Positions 8,826 to 17,823 of a DNA stretch of 64,000 bases are shown here, in pieces. The DNA comes from Roseobacter litoralis Och 149. GTDB lineage: Bacteria > Pseudomonadota > Alphaproteobacteria > Rhodobacterales > Rhodobacteraceae. Every line of letters starts with the position of its first letter. Positions within the stretch are counted from its first letter, which is position 1. The notes beneath the pieces were generated by a model, which saw only the letters and a list, made by a program, of their open reading frames with translations, ran no database searches and had not been told where the DNA came from. The stretch covers positions 2,356,001 to 2,420,000 of the forward strand of contig NC_015730.1 in the NCBI RefSeq assembly GCF_000154785.2, given 5' to 3'. A program made the position numbers and the translations under genes.

Positions 8826-9818
8826 TTAGAAAATCGACTTGAACTGCTCGATGTTGCTTGCGTCATAGACGAAGGGATCGGCCATGGCGCCTTCGTTGTT
8901 TTCATCAAGCGTCAGGCTGCCCATGCGCCCCATGGGGATTTCGGCACCGGGCGCGGCCTCAACGCCGTTCTGGCTGAGTTCATAGGCAAGCATGGTCGCA
9001 GAATACCCCAGATCAATCGGATTCCAGATGGCGAAAGACTGCGAGGCACCCGATTCAATCGCACCGGCCATTTCGGATGGCAGGCCAAGGCCCGTGACAT
9101 TCACCTGACCGACTTTGCCCGCATCCACAACAGCTTGCGCCGCAGCCACGATCCCGACGGATGTCGGCGCGATGATGGCGTCCAGATCCGGATAGGATTG
9201 CATCAGGCCGGTCGCCTCGCGGTAGGATTTATCGGCAAGATCATCCCCGTATACCGTCGCAACAACTTCGATATCCGGGTAGTTGCCCATCACCTTGTTC
9301 ATCTCCTCCATCCAGATGTTCTGGTTGGTGGATGTTGTGGTCGCAGAGAGCAAGGCAACCTCGCCGCCCTCTGGCAAATGATCCGCAGCCAGTTTGATGA
9401 TCATATTGCCAATCAGCGCGTTGGACGATGGGTTGAGATGCAACTGACGCCCCTCTGGGGCCACACCGGAATCCCAGCTGATCACCGTGATCCCGCGCTG
9501 CATCGCGCGCTGCAGGGCGGGCACCAAAGCGTCCGTGTCATTGGAAGACACGGCAATGGCGTCGACCTGCTGGGCAATGAGGGAATTGATGACCTCGATC
9601 TGCCCTTCAGCGGTCGTGTCAGTGGGCCCTGTGTAGATGATTTCGACATTGCCGAGTTCTTCCGCCGCCTCCTGAGCGCCTTCCGCAGCCGCTTCGAAAA
9701 AGCCGATACCCAGCGCCTTGACGACCAGCGCGATGCGCACGTCCTCTGCCAGCGCGGGGCTGGCGACCATCGTTCCTGCCAATGCAACGGATGCTGCTAG
9801 TTTCTTAAGTACACTCAT
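8826..9818 (-). CDS. rhaS: L-rhamnose ABC transporter, periplasmic binding protein RhaS
   Basis: A 330-residue Peripla_BP_4 protein with a signal peptide (cleavage near ALA/ED, residue 24) and a ribose-binding-protein-like fold ('AIAVSSNDTDALVPAL', 'ITVISWDSGV', 'DAIIAPTSVGIVAAA'). It captures L-rhamnose in the periplasm. A strong GGGAGGA ribosome site precedes the ATG. It lies 24 bp after rhaR and 72 bp before rhaT, so it has no separate promoter of obvious size. Confidence 0.93.
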   Translation of the reverse strand: MSVLKKLAASVALAGTMVASPALAEDVRIALVVKALGIGFFEAAAEGAQEAAEELGNVEIIYTGPTDTTAEGQIEVINSLIAQQVDAIAVSSNDTDALVPALQRAMQRGITVISWDSGVAPEGRQLHLNPSSNALIGNMIIKLAADHLPEGGEVALLSATTTSTNQNIWMEEMNKVMGNYPDIEVVATVYGDDLADKSYREATGLMQSYPDLDAIIAPTSVGIVAAAQAVVDAGKVGQVNVTGLGLPSEMAGAIESGASQSFAIWNPIDLGYSATMLAYELSQNGVEAAPGAEIPMGRMGSLTLDENNEGAMADPFVYDASNIEQFKSIF

Positions 9819-9842
9819 GGTTTCCTCCCTGGAGTGGTTACA

Positions 9843-10655
9843 TCAGGCGGGCAACTGCGCCACACCGTCTTTCTGCGTGGTCCCGGACGGGACAACGATC
9901 AATGTGATATCCGCCGCGTCCAGCATGTTTGCCGTGCGATCATCCATGCGGTCATCGGTGATAAGCGTATCGATCCGCTCCAACGGACACAGCACGAGGC
10001 TGGAGCGGTTTTCAAACTTCGTACTGTCCACCAGAACGATCAATTCATCCGCCTGCCCGATCAATTTCTGCTCGGCCTGAATCAGCAGCGGGTCCTGCTC
10101 CATCAAGCCCAGCGGGCCGATGCCGGCGGCCCCCATGAACATCCGTTTGGCATAGAAGTTGCGCGTCACGTCGTTCTCGAAAGGCGACAGGATGATGTTC
10201 TGTTCGCGGTAGATGATCCCGCCGGACAGCATCACGGTATTGGTGGAATTCTTCAACAGATGCTCGGCGATGGGAAAGGAGTTGGTGAACACCTGCATCC
10301 GACGCGAGGCCAGCGGGTGTACCATCTGGAAGGTGGTCGTCCCACCGTTGATGATGATCGGCTCACCATCCTCACACAGATCAACCGCTGCCGCCGCGAT
10401 GGCTTGCTTTTCAGCACTGTTCATCGTTTCGTTTACTGAAAACGGGCGCCCCGCGAGGCCCACAAACGGCTTTGTCGCCAGCGCCTCGGCCCCGCCACGC
10501 ACGCGACGCAAGCGCCCTTGCGCATCCAGCGTGTTGATATCGCGCCGCACCGTTGCCTCGGACGCTCCCGTCAATGTGCACAAGTCCATGACCGTCACGA
10601 GGGACCGGTCCTGAACGGCCGATAGGATTACGCGATGACGGTCTTTTTCGTGCAT
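9843..10655 (-). CDS. rhaR: DeoR-family regulator of rhamnose catabolism, RhaR
   Basis: A 270-residue DeoR-type repressor. The N-terminal winged helix is 'TGASEATVRRDINTLDAQGR' (about residues 29-48), followed by the phosphosugar-isomerase-like sensor domain ('NGGTTTFQMV', 'LSGGIIYR', 'FMGAAGIG'). The ATG at 10655 follows AAAGGGG and fits the family N-terminus ('RHRVILSAV'); another ATG lies 8 codons upstream. It is the first gene of the minus-strand operon, divergent from rhaD, as in the rhizobial rhaRSTPQUK / rhaDI arrangement. The inducer is likely a rhamnose-derived sugar phosphate. Confidence 0.92.
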   Translation of the reverse strand: MHEKDRHRVILSAVQDRSLVTVMDLCTLTGASEATVRRDINTLDAQGRLRRVRGGAEALATKPFVGLAGRPFSVNETMNSAEKQAIAAAAVDLCEDGEPIIINGGTTTFQMVHPLASRRMQVFTNSFPIAEHLLKNSTNTVMLSGGIIYREQNIILSPFENDVTRNFYAKRMFMGAAGIGPLGLMEQDPLLIQAEQKLIGQADELIVLVDSTKFENRSSLVLCPLERIDTLITDDRMDDRTANMLDAADITLIVVPSGTTQKDGVAQLPA

Positions 10656-10841
10656 GGATGCCCCTTTGCTCGCCGTCAAGCTGACGCGAATCGCAGCTGC
10701 GTGTCAATCAATATTTGTCACATTCAATCATTCTGCATCGCAGCATGATTGCTTTTGACTGATTCTGATTGACATGGTTTCTGCGCTCGGCCAACGTGCA
10801 GCGCAGAAATATCCTGAACTCTGGCGTCCATGGAGACTGCA
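10656..10841. promoter_or_regulatory. Divergent rhaR / rhaD promoter region with repeated TGATTG operator hexamers
   Basis: Between the two start codons the hexamer TGATTN occurs five times within 71 bp, in both orientations: GTCAATCA at 10703-10710, TTCAATCA at 10723-10730, TGATTG at 10746-10751, TGATTC at 10760-10765 and TGATTGAC at 10766-10773. The outermost pair, GTCAATCA and TGATTGAC, is a perfect 8-bp inverted repeat. Repeated short direct and inverted elements of this kind are typical DeoR-family binding sites, so these are the likely RhaR operators controlling both transcripts. Confidence 0.65.
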
Positions 10842-12944
10842 ATGACCCACCCATCCGCAACGCAACGCCTTGAAAACAAGTGGGATGTTAATCTTGCCGC
10901 GCCCATGAGCGAATCCGAGAAGCTGCTATATCGCTCCAACCTTCTGGGATCAGACAAGAGAATCACAAACTACGGCGGCGGCAATACATCGGCCAAGGTG
11001 ATCGAAACTGACCCGTTGACGGGTGAGCCTGCCGAAGTGCTCTGGGTCAAGGGATCGGGCGGCGATGTCGGATCGATCAAAATGGATGGGTTTGCGACGC
11101 TCTATATGGACAAGCTGAACGCATTGCGGGGCGTCTACCGTGGTGCCGAGTATGAGGATGAAATGGTGGCCTTCCTGCCCCATTGCACGTTCAACCTGAA
11201 CCCGCGCGCCGCCAGCATCGACACGCCGCTGCATGCCTATGTGCCGGCAAAACACGTCGATCACATGCACCCGGATGCGATTATTGCCATCGCCGCCGCG
11301 AAGGATAGCAAAAAGCTCACCCAAGAGATTTTCGGGGATCGCATCGGGTGGCTGCCATGGAAAAGACCGGGCTACGAACTGGGGCTTTGGCTGTCGGATT
11401 TCTGCGAAAAGAACCCCGATGCCAAAGGTGTTGTGCTGGAAAGCCATGGGCTCTTTACCTGGGCCGATGACGCACAGGATTGCTATGAACTGACGCTGGA
11501 GATCATTCAGACCGCGATGGATTGGTTTGCAGAGCAAACAGCGGGCAAGCACGCTTTTGGCGGCGCAATCCATCACAGCCTGACATACGCGGCCCGCCGT
11601 GCCACCGCGGCGCGTCTCATGCCGGTTCTGCGCGGGATGGTATCGGATCAGCAGCATATGGTCGGGCATTTTGAGGACAGCGATGCGGTGCTGGAATTTG
11701 TGAATGCCAAAGACATGACACGGCTCGCAAGCATGGGCACGTCCTGTCCCGATCACTTTTTGCGCACGAAAATCTGCCCGCTTGTGGTGGATTTTGACCC
11801 GGCCAACCCTGATGTGGAGGCAACACTTGCGGGGCTCAGCGATGCGGTGGCGGCCTATCGGCAGGGGTATCAGGTCTATTATGAACGTTGCAAACGCGCC
11901 GATAGCCCGCCCATGCGCGACCCGAATGCGGTTGTCTATCTGGTGTCGGGTGTGGGGATGATCACCTTTGCCAAGGACAAAGCGACTGCGCGGATTTCCG
12001 GCGAATTCTATGTCAATGCGATCAACGTGATGCGCGGTGCGGATGCCGTGTCCGAATATCAGGGCCTGCCCGAGCAGGAGGCATTCGACATCGAATACTG
12101 GCTGCTCGAAGAGGCCAAGTTGCAACGCATGCCCGCGCCCAAGGCACTGGCAGGCCGCGTGGCACTTGTGACGGGCGGCGCGGGCGGGATCGGCTCGGCC
12201 ACGGCGGAACGATACCTGCGCGAAGGTGCCTGCGTGATGCTGGCCGATATTGACGACGCCGCCCTGGCGCAAACGGCGGCAAAGCTGTCGGCACGGTATT
12301 CCACGGATGTGGTGCGCACGATCAATATGGACGTAACGGATGAGGCGGCGGTCATCGCCTGTTATACCGAGACCGCTGCCGAGTTTGGCGGCATTGATAT
12401 CCTTGTGTCAAACGCCGGTATCGCCAGCTCTGCCCCGGTCGAGGACACGACGCTGGCGCTTTGGAACAAAAACATGGCGATCCTGTCGACCGGGTACTTC
12501 CTCGTCAGCCGCGAAGCGTTCAAGGTGTTCAAGGTGCAAGATATGGGCGGATCGGTTGTTTTTGTCGCCTCCAAGAACGGTCTCGCCGCCTCGCCCAATG
12601 CCTCGGCCTATTGCACGGCAAAGGCATCCGAAATCCACCTTGCCCGCTGCCTTGCTCTGGAAGGCGCCGAGATGGGTGTCAGGGTCAATGTGGTCAATCC
12701 GGATGCGGTTTTGCAGGGCAGCAAAATCTGGGAAGGGGAATGGCTCGACCAGAGGGCTGGCACCTATGGCACGGACAAAAGCGGGTTGGAGGCGATGTAT
12801 CGCGACCGCTCGATGCTCAAACGCTCTGTCCTGCCGCAAGATATTGCGGAGGCCGCCTATTTTCTTGCCTCTGACCTGTCCTCGAAATCAACCGGAAACA
12901 TCATCAACGTGGACGCAGGCAACGTTCAGGCGTTCACGCGTTAG
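10842..12944 (+). CDS. rhaD: Bifunctional rhamnulose-1-phosphate aldolase / short-chain alcohol dehydrogenase
   Basis: A 700-residue fusion. The N-terminal half is a class II aldolase: 'NYGGGNTSAK', the zinc motif 'VDHMHPDA' and 'VVLESHGLFTW'. It cleaves L-rhamnulose-1-phosphate to DHAP and L-lactaldehyde. From about residue 440 it is a Rossmann SDR: 'VTGGAGGIG', 'SNAGIASS' and the catalytic 'YCTAK' near residue 590, which probably converts the lactaldehyde. The ATG at 10842 is favoured over the one at 10830 because GGAG sits 6-9 bases upstream of it. It is followed 13 bp later by rhaI. Confidence 0.94.
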   Translation: MTHPSATQRLENKWDVNLAAPMSESEKLLYRSNLLGSDKRITNYGGGNTSAKVIETDPLTGEPAEVLWVKGSGGDVGSIKMDGFATLYMDKLNALRGVYRGAEYEDEMVAFLPHCTFNLNPRAASIDTPLHAYVPAKHVDHMHPDAIIAIAAAKDSKKLTQEIFGDRIGWLPWKRPGYELGLWLSDFCEKNPDAKGVVLESHGLFTWADDAQDCYELTLEIIQTAMDWFAEQTAGKHAFGGAIHHSLTYAARRATAARLMPVLRGMVSDQQHMVGHFEDSDAVLEFVNAKDMTRLASMGTSCPDHFLRTKICPLVVDFDPANPDVEATLAGLSDAVAAYRQGYQVYYERCKRADSPPMRDPNAVVYLVSGVGMITFAKDKATARISGEFYVNAINVMRGADAVSEYQGLPEQEAFDIEYWLLEEAKLQRMPAPKALAGRVALVTGGAGGIGSATAERYLREGACVMLADIDDAALAQTAAKLSARYSTDVVRTINMDVTDEAAVIACYTETAAEFGGIDILVSNAGIASSAPVEDTTLALWNKNMAILSTGYFLVSREAFKVFKVQDMGGSVVFVASKNGLAASPNASAYCTAKASEIHLARCLALEGAEMGVRVNVVNPDAVLQGSKIWEGEWLDQRAGTYGTDKSGLEAMYRDRSMLKRSVLPQDIAEAAYFLASDLSSKSTGNIINVDAGNVQAFTR

Positions 12945-12957
12945 GGAGGGCAGCATC

Positions 12958-14232
12958 ATGATCCATTCAGACATCATCGCGCAGACCAATGAAACTGCGA
13001 TGGCAAAATTGCAGGCAGATTATGACGCTCTGGGCGCGCACCTTGATAGGCGCGGGATCGACATCGCGGCGATCAAGGACCGGGTGGCAAACTATGGCGT
13101 GGCGGTGCCCAGCTGGGGCGTTGGCACAGGCGGCACCCGTTTCGCGCGCTTTCCCGGCCCCGGCGAGCCGCGCGATATTTTCGACAAGCTTGATGATTGC
13201 GGGCTGATCCACCAATTGACGCGCGCAACACCTTCCGTGTCGTTGCATATTCCGTGGGATGCACAACCTGCCGCCGATCTCAACAGCAAGGCCGAAGAAG
13301 TCGGTCTGCGCTTCGATGCCATGAATTCCAACACCTTTCAGGATCAGCTGCAACAGCAACACAGTTACAAATTCGGCTCCCTTTCCCACACCAACGCGGC
13401 CACGCGCCAGCAAGCGGTTGATCACAACATTGCATGCATTGAACTGGGGGTTGCCATCGGATCAAAGGCGCTGACGATCTGGGTCGGGGACGGGTCAAAC
13501 TTTCCGGGACAGACCAACTTTACCAAGCAGTTTGAACGCTATCTTGATGCAGCAAAACAGGTGTACAACGCCCTGCCCGATGACTGGACGCTGCTGAGCG
13601 AACACAAGATGTATGAACCAGCCTTCTATTCCACGGTGGTGCAGGACTGGGGCACCAACCTGCTTATCGCGCAGCAGATGGGCGACAAGGCAAAATGCCT
13701 TGTAGATCTGGGTCATCATGCGCCCAACACGAACATCGAGATGATCGTCGCGCGGCTGATCCAGTTTGGAAAGCTCGGCGGATTTCATTTCAATGACAGC
13801 AAATACGGCGATGATGACCTCGACACGGGCAGCATCGACCCCTACCGCCTGTTCCTCGTGTTCAACGAGTTGGTTGAGGCGGAAACGCAGGCTGACTTCG
13901 ACCCGATGCATATGCTGGATCAAAGCCACAACGTGACCGATCCGATCGAAAGCCTGATGGTGTCCGCAACAGAGGTGCAGCGCGCCTATGCGCAAGCACT
14001 TTTGGTCGACCGCACCGCTTTGCTTGGATTTCAGGAAGACAACGATGCGCTGATGGCCACAACGACCCTGAAACAGGGGTTTCGCACGGATGTCGAACCC
14101 ATCCTCGCAATGGCACGTCTTGAGCAGAACGGTGCCATTGACCCGGTTGCGACCTATCGCGCGTCCGGGTATCGCGCCAAGGTCGGCACACAACGTCCTG
14201 CTGTCTCCGGCGCTGGTGGCGGGATCGTGTAG
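12958..14232 (+). CDS. rhaI: L-rhamnose isomerase (proteobacterial RhaI type)
   Basis: A 424-residue TIM-barrel isomerase that converts L-rhamnose to L-rhamnulose, the Pseudomonas stutzeri/rhizobial type rather than E. coli RhaA. Metal and substrate motifs include 'SEHKMYEPAFY', 'CLVDLGHHAPNTNIE' and 'GFHFNDSKYGDDDLD'. The start at 12958 follows a GGGAGGG ribosome site; the frame stays open far upstream into rhaD, but that part is a shadow. It is the last gene of the rhaDI transcript. Confidence 0.95.
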   Translation: MIHSDIIAQTNETAMAKLQADYDALGAHLDRRGIDIAAIKDRVANYGVAVPSWGVGTGGTRFARFPGPGEPRDIFDKLDDCGLIHQLTRATPSVSLHIPWDAQPAADLNSKAEEVGLRFDAMNSNTFQDQLQQQHSYKFGSLSHTNAATRQQAVDHNIACIELGVAIGSKALTIWVGDGSNFPGQTNFTKQFERYLDAAKQVYNALPDDWTLLSEHKMYEPAFYSTVVQDWGTNLLIAQQMGDKAKCLVDLGHHAPNTNIEMIVARLIQFGKLGGFHFNDSKYGDDDLDTGSIDPYRLFLVFNELVEAETQADFDPMHMLDQSHNVTDPIESLMVSATEVQRAYAQALLVDRTALLGFQEDNDALMATTTLKQGFRTDVEPILAMARLEQNGAIDPVATYRASGYRAKVGTQRPAVSGAGGGIV

Positions 14233-14568
14233 GCAAGCTGCGACATGGGCTTGCTGTGGTGTGCGGTCGATCCCAGTGGGGCGCTGAGGGTCTGATGGCC
14301 CTCTGAAGCATGGAATTCCACCGCTTAGATCGCGCATTTTCCCGTTGATTTGTTTCGTTCTGCAGATCGCTGGAGCTATACCCGCAAGGCCCGTGCACCG
14401 CTCACACAAGTTCATCTGGCAGGCATATTCAAGCAGGATGACCGCCCCTTCACCTATGCCGCAATGACACCGATCCTCGCGCCCCGAGCGATTGCATGCG
14501 CGATAAAAGGCCCAGCACGTTTTGTTGGGCCTTAACAATCTCTTGGTTTTCGGTGAAACTGATGCGTA
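14233..14568. other. Intergenic region after rhaI, no convincing gene
   Basis: 336 bases. There is a perfect 8-bp inverted repeat AAGGCCCA / TGGGCCTT (14507-14533) with an 11-base loop but no T tract on the plus side, and a weak GAGGGTC / GGCCCTC hairpin near 14286. Either could end the rhaDI transcript. No protein-like reading frame is supported. The promoter of the downstream histidine kinase should lie here. Confidence 0.4.
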
Positions 14569-16914
14569 ATGAAGTTCTCTCTGGGTTTGATACTGGCGCT
14601 CTGCCTCGCTGGATTGCAATTTGTTGCCGTCACTATTGTGGTGTTTTCATCCTTTCTCACCTCCGAAAAAGTTCTGCTGGAGCATGCGCGCGACCTCTTG
14701 AGCGATGTGGGAACCAATACCATCGAGCACTCGAAGGGATTCCTCAAACCTGCCAAAGGTGCCGCTGAGCTTGCAACACGGCTTGCCGAGAATCAGGTTA
14801 TTGCGAGCGATGATTTCAACCAGCTTGAAAACCTTCTCTTTCAGCAGCTTCAGATTTCACCGCAGTTTGCAGGGGTTTTTTATGGTGATGAGGCCGGGAA
14901 CTTTGTCTATGTGATGCGCAGCGAAGGGCCCGGACCCTTCCGAACCAAGATTGTGATGCGCGACGGCGAGGCACGCGAAACCGAGCTGATCTGGCGTGAC
15001 AGCAATTATCAGGTGCTTGCGCGCCAAGACGACAAAGCGGACACATATGATCCGCGCACGCGCCCCTGGTATCAATCCTCCCGGGAAAACCTGACAGGCA
15101 TCTGGACCGACCCCTACATCTTTTTCACCTCGCAGCGTCCCGGCATCACTGCCGCATCACCCGTTTTCAATACCGATGGCGGATTACGCGGTGTCGTCGG
15201 GGTGGACATTGAAATTGGCGCTATTTCCGGGTTTCTGAGTCGGCTCAATATCGGAAAGTCAGGCGTTGCACTGATCCTGAACCGGAACGGCGACGTCATT
15301 GCGCACCCAAATCAAGCACTGATCCGCAAGCAAAACCCGGACGGAACATTTCGGTTTGTCAACATCAACGAGATCGACGATCCGGTCGCCCATGCCGCCT
15401 TTGCCGATGTGGTCCGTGGGTCGGAGGTCTATGTAGATCGTGAGGTTGCGTCGCGGTTTGAGTTTGACGGGTCTACTTATGTCTCGACCGTGATGCCTGC
15501 CATCAGTGATGAACTGCCGTGGACGATCGCGGTCTATGCGCCGGAAGCGGATTTCACCGGTGAGATTACGGGAAACCGGACACAGAATGTCTGGATTGCA
15601 GCAACAATTGCCCTTGCATCGGGCGTGGTGGGGTTAATGCTGGCGAATTATATCCACAAACCTGTCCGGGCTTTTGCCGTTCGATCCTCGCTGGTTTCGC
15701 AGGGGGAAGCCTCGGCGGAGGAACCTTTACCCAAAACCTACAAAGAGCTTGAACGCGCAAATGAAACTCTGGTTCAGGCCATCGCCGAGCGCAAGAAATC
15801 AGAAGCCGAATATGACAGGACCTTCGATCTTGCTGCGCGCGGCATGGCCCGGATACAGGCGCACACCGGTAAGATCCTGCGGATAAACAGACGGCTTGCC
15901 GATTTGCTGGGCTATAGCGAAGTCGAAGCGCTTGATTTGACAATTCAGGACATATCGCACCCCAGTGACCCCGTCGCCAAAGTGTTCACCGCGTCAAGCG
16001 GCGGAGGTCGCTCAGAGTATTTCAGTGAAAAGCGGTATCGGCACAAAGACGGTACCACCATCTGGGTCAGTGAAAACGTGATCGTTATTCGAGATGACAA
16101 TGACGTGCCGGTCTATGCCGTAGTCGCGGTTGACGATATTTCGGAAAGAATTGCAGCGGACCTGAAAATCCAGCAGTTGAATACCGATCTGTCGCATTCT
16201 GCACGGATCAACATGATGGGACAGATGGCGACCGGGCTTGCGCATGAATTGAACCAACCCCTGCTTGCGATCTCGCAAAACATGGACACGGCTGTTTTTC
16301 TGCTCAAGGACACAGACCAGAAGGCTTCCGCCCTGCGGGAGCTTCTTGTGGAAACAGACCGGCACGCACACCGCGCCGGGGACATCATCAAAGCGCTGCG
16401 GGCGTTTGTGAAAAAGGAAGGCGCTGAAAAAACAGAGTTTGATTTTGCCGAACTGATGGAGCAGTCCCTGCATCTGATGCGGGCTGAGGCTAAGGACCAC
16501 GGCATCAGCATCACCGCAACAGGCAGCAATCTTGAACCCGTTTATGGATCACGCGTGCAGATCGCTCAGGTGCTGGTGAACATGTTGCGCAATGCCATTG
16601 AATCCATTGCCCAGAGTAACATGCGCGACCGCAAGGTCACTCTGAAAGCAGAGAACACCCAATCCGGGGCTATGATCAGCGTCACCGACACAGGACCCGG
16701 TTTGCAGGAAGACGTGGACGTTTTCGAACACTTCAAAACGACCAAAAAAGACGGCATGGGCATGGGGCTTTCGATCTGCCGCACAATTGTGGAATCGCAT
16801 CGCGGGGAAATCTGGTACCAGCAGGACCCGGATGGAAACCCCCAATTTTGCTTTACTCTGCCTGCATTGAAACCAAAAACGGAGGTGGGGAAGGCATATG
16901 AATACAGCCACTGA
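14569..16914 (+). CDS. Membrane sensor histidine kinase with dCache and PAS domains
   Basis: 781 residues. A membrane helix (about 5-27) is followed by a periplasmic double-Cache domain (about 40-330; 'DPRTRPWYQSS' and 'FSRL..GKSGVALILNRNG' type segments), a second helix (about 344-364), a PAS domain (about 410-530) and a HisKA/HATPase_c core. The phosphorylated His is residue 559 in 'GLAHELNQPL', the N box is 'NMLRNAIESI' and the G boxes are 'DTGPGL' and 'GMGMGLSICR'. The architecture resembles DctB/FixL-like sensors of small ligands. It overlaps the response regulator gene by 17 bases, so the two form one operon. It stands between rhaI and aroB with no target gene obvious. Confidence 0.92.
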   Translation: MKFSLGLILALCLAGLQFVAVTIVVFSSFLTSEKVLLEHARDLLSDVGTNTIEHSKGFLKPAKGAAELATRLAENQVIASDDFNQLENLLFQQLQISPQFAGVFYGDEAGNFVYVMRSEGPGPFRTKIVMRDGEARETELIWRDSNYQVLARQDDKADTYDPRTRPWYQSSRENLTGIWTDPYIFFTSQRPGITAASPVFNTDGGLRGVVGVDIEIGAISGFLSRLNIGKSGVALILNRNGDVIAHPNQALIRKQNPDGTFRFVNINEIDDPVAHAAFADVVRGSEVYVDREVASRFEFDGSTYVSTVMPAISDELPWTIAVYAPEADFTGEITGNRTQNVWIAATIALASGVVGLMLANYIHKPVRAFAVRSSLVSQGEASAEEPLPKTYKELERANETLVQAIAERKKSEAEYDRTFDLAARGMARIQAHTGKILRINRRLADLLGYSEVEALDLTIQDISHPSDPVAKVFTASSGGGRSEYFSEKRYRHKDGTTIWVSENVIVIRDDNDVPVYAVVAVDDISERIAADLKIQQLNTDLSHSARINMMGQMATGLAHELNQPLLAISQNMDTAVFLLKDTDQKASALRELLVETDRHAHRAGDIIKALRAFVKKEGAEKTEFDFAELMEQSLHLMRAEAKDHGISITATGSNLEPVYGSRVQIAQVLVNMLRNAIESIAQSNMRDRKVTLKAENTQSGAMISVTDTGPGLQEDVDVFEHFKTTKKDGMGMGLSICRTIVESHRGEIWYQQDPDGNPQFCFTLPALKPKTEVGKAYEYSH

Positions 16915-17539
16915 ACCTTGCGTTTTCATCGTGGATGATGACGAAGACATTCGCACGTCTCTCTCGCGCGCTTTGCGCACCCGTGGATATAACACGCAGG
17001 TCTTTGACTCCGCACATGCCTTTCTGGCGGGCTACGACCCCGCCCGGTCGGGATGCCTGATACTGGATTACGGACTGCCACAGATGAATGGTCTGGAACT
17101 CCAGCAGGTGCTTGTAAACCGTGGCAGAGCGTTGCCTATCATTTTCATCACCGGGCATGGCGGCGTTTCAGAAGCCGTGCGCGCGATGAAATTCGGGGCC
17201 GTCGACTTTCTGGAAAAACCGTTTCGTCAGGAGGCGTTACTGGCCCGAATTGATACCGCCCTGCAAATAGATGCAAAGGCGCGCGACGTCGATAACGCGT
17301 TAAAGATGACCCAGAACAAACTAAAAAGCCTGACCCAGCGCGAAAGGGAAATCGCAGAATTTCTGGTGTTGAATCCCTCCAACAGTTCCAGCAAGGATGT
17401 AGCACGTCATCTCGATATTAGCCCACGCACGGTCGATCACCACCGCGCACGCATTCTGGATAAAATGAACGTCCAGTCGGTCGCAGAGCTTGTCGATCTG
17501 GCGCTGACCTATCAGCTTTTTGAAAAACCCGAGACGTGA
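16898..17539 (+). CDS. FixJ-family response regulator (REC-LuxR HTH)
   Basis: 213 residues. The receiver domain has the acidic pocket 'VDDDEDI', the phospho-acceptor Asp57 in 'LILDYGLPQMNG', the switch Thr in 'FITGHGG' and Lys in 'DFLEKPF'. The C-terminal LuxR-type HTH is 'LTQREREIAEFLV..SSKDVARHLDISPRTVDHHRARIL'. A strong GGAGGTGGGG ribosome site precedes the ATG inside the kinase gene. It is the cognate regulator of the upstream kinase. The first regulatory palindrome after it, TACCTAGGTA, is a possible binding site. Confidence 0.94.
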   Translation: MNTATEPCVFIVDDDEDIRTSLSRALRTRGYNTQVFDSAHAFLAGYDPARSGCLILDYGLPQMNGLELQQVLVNRGRALPIIFITGHGGVSEAVRAMKFGAVDFLEKPFRQEALLARIDTALQIDAKARDVDNALKMTQNKLKSLTQREREIAEFLVLNPSNSSSKDVARHLDISPRTVDHHRARILDKMNVQSVAELVDLALTYQLFEKPET

Positions 17540-17557
17540 ACGGGCTATAGGCAAGTC

Positions 17558-17567
17558 TACCTAGGTA
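17558..17567. promoter_or_regulatory. TACCTAGGTA palindrome 18 bp after the response regulator
   Basis: A perfect 10-bp palindrome in the convergent spacer. Its size suits a LuxR-type HTH dimer, but no promoter for a downstream gene follows on either strand, so binding by the adjacent regulator is only a suggestion. Confidence 0.25.
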
Positions 17568-17755
17568 ACAACGCGAATATACCTTGGCCGTCTTTTGAAC
17601 GATTGTATGCGTGCAGTGTGTATTTTGGAAATTTTGTGCGCTGCAGGTGCAATGGGTTAACGAGTGATAGAGAAACGGAATTAGCTGGTTCTCGGTTGGC
17701 CTATCTTCCCGTCCAGGATAAGATTTTGCGCCTTGTCGCGTGAATGACTGGAATA

Positions 17756-17792
17756 GCGCTGCGACCTGTTTTGCACCAACAGATCGCAGCGC
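17756..17792. repeat. Strong hairpin with 15-bp stem and 7-base loop
   Basis: GCGCTGCGACCTGTT (17756-17770) pairs with AACAGATCGCAGCGC (17778-17792) with a single mismatch. It lies between the convergent response regulator and aroB genes. There is no T tract on either side, so it is a weak match to an intrinsic terminator despite its stability. The rest of the 17540-17954 spacer holds the palindrome at 17558 and the large hairpin at 17824-17922 and no credible ORF. Confidence 0.75.
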
Positions 17793-17823
17793 ACCACTAA
17801 TCCAACACTAAAAAGCACTTAAA

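Noticed and set aside
10950..12272. 440-codon minus-strand frame opposite rhaD
   Set aside because: Antisense to a recognised enzyme with clear motifs; the composition is that of a shadow frame.
12340..12957. Upstream extension of the rhaI frame into rhaD
   Set aside because: The extension has no similarity, overlaps the SDR domain in another frame, and a strong GGGAGGG site marks the ATG at 12958.
14507..14533. AAGGCCCA/TGGGCCTT inverted repeat as the rhaI terminator
   Set aside because: Nearly 280 bp from the rhaI stop and no T tract on the plus strand; left as an inverted repeat only.
13495..14619. 374-codon minus-strand frame opposite rhaI
   Set aside because: No motif, antisense to rhaI, extends into the spacer without a ribosome site.
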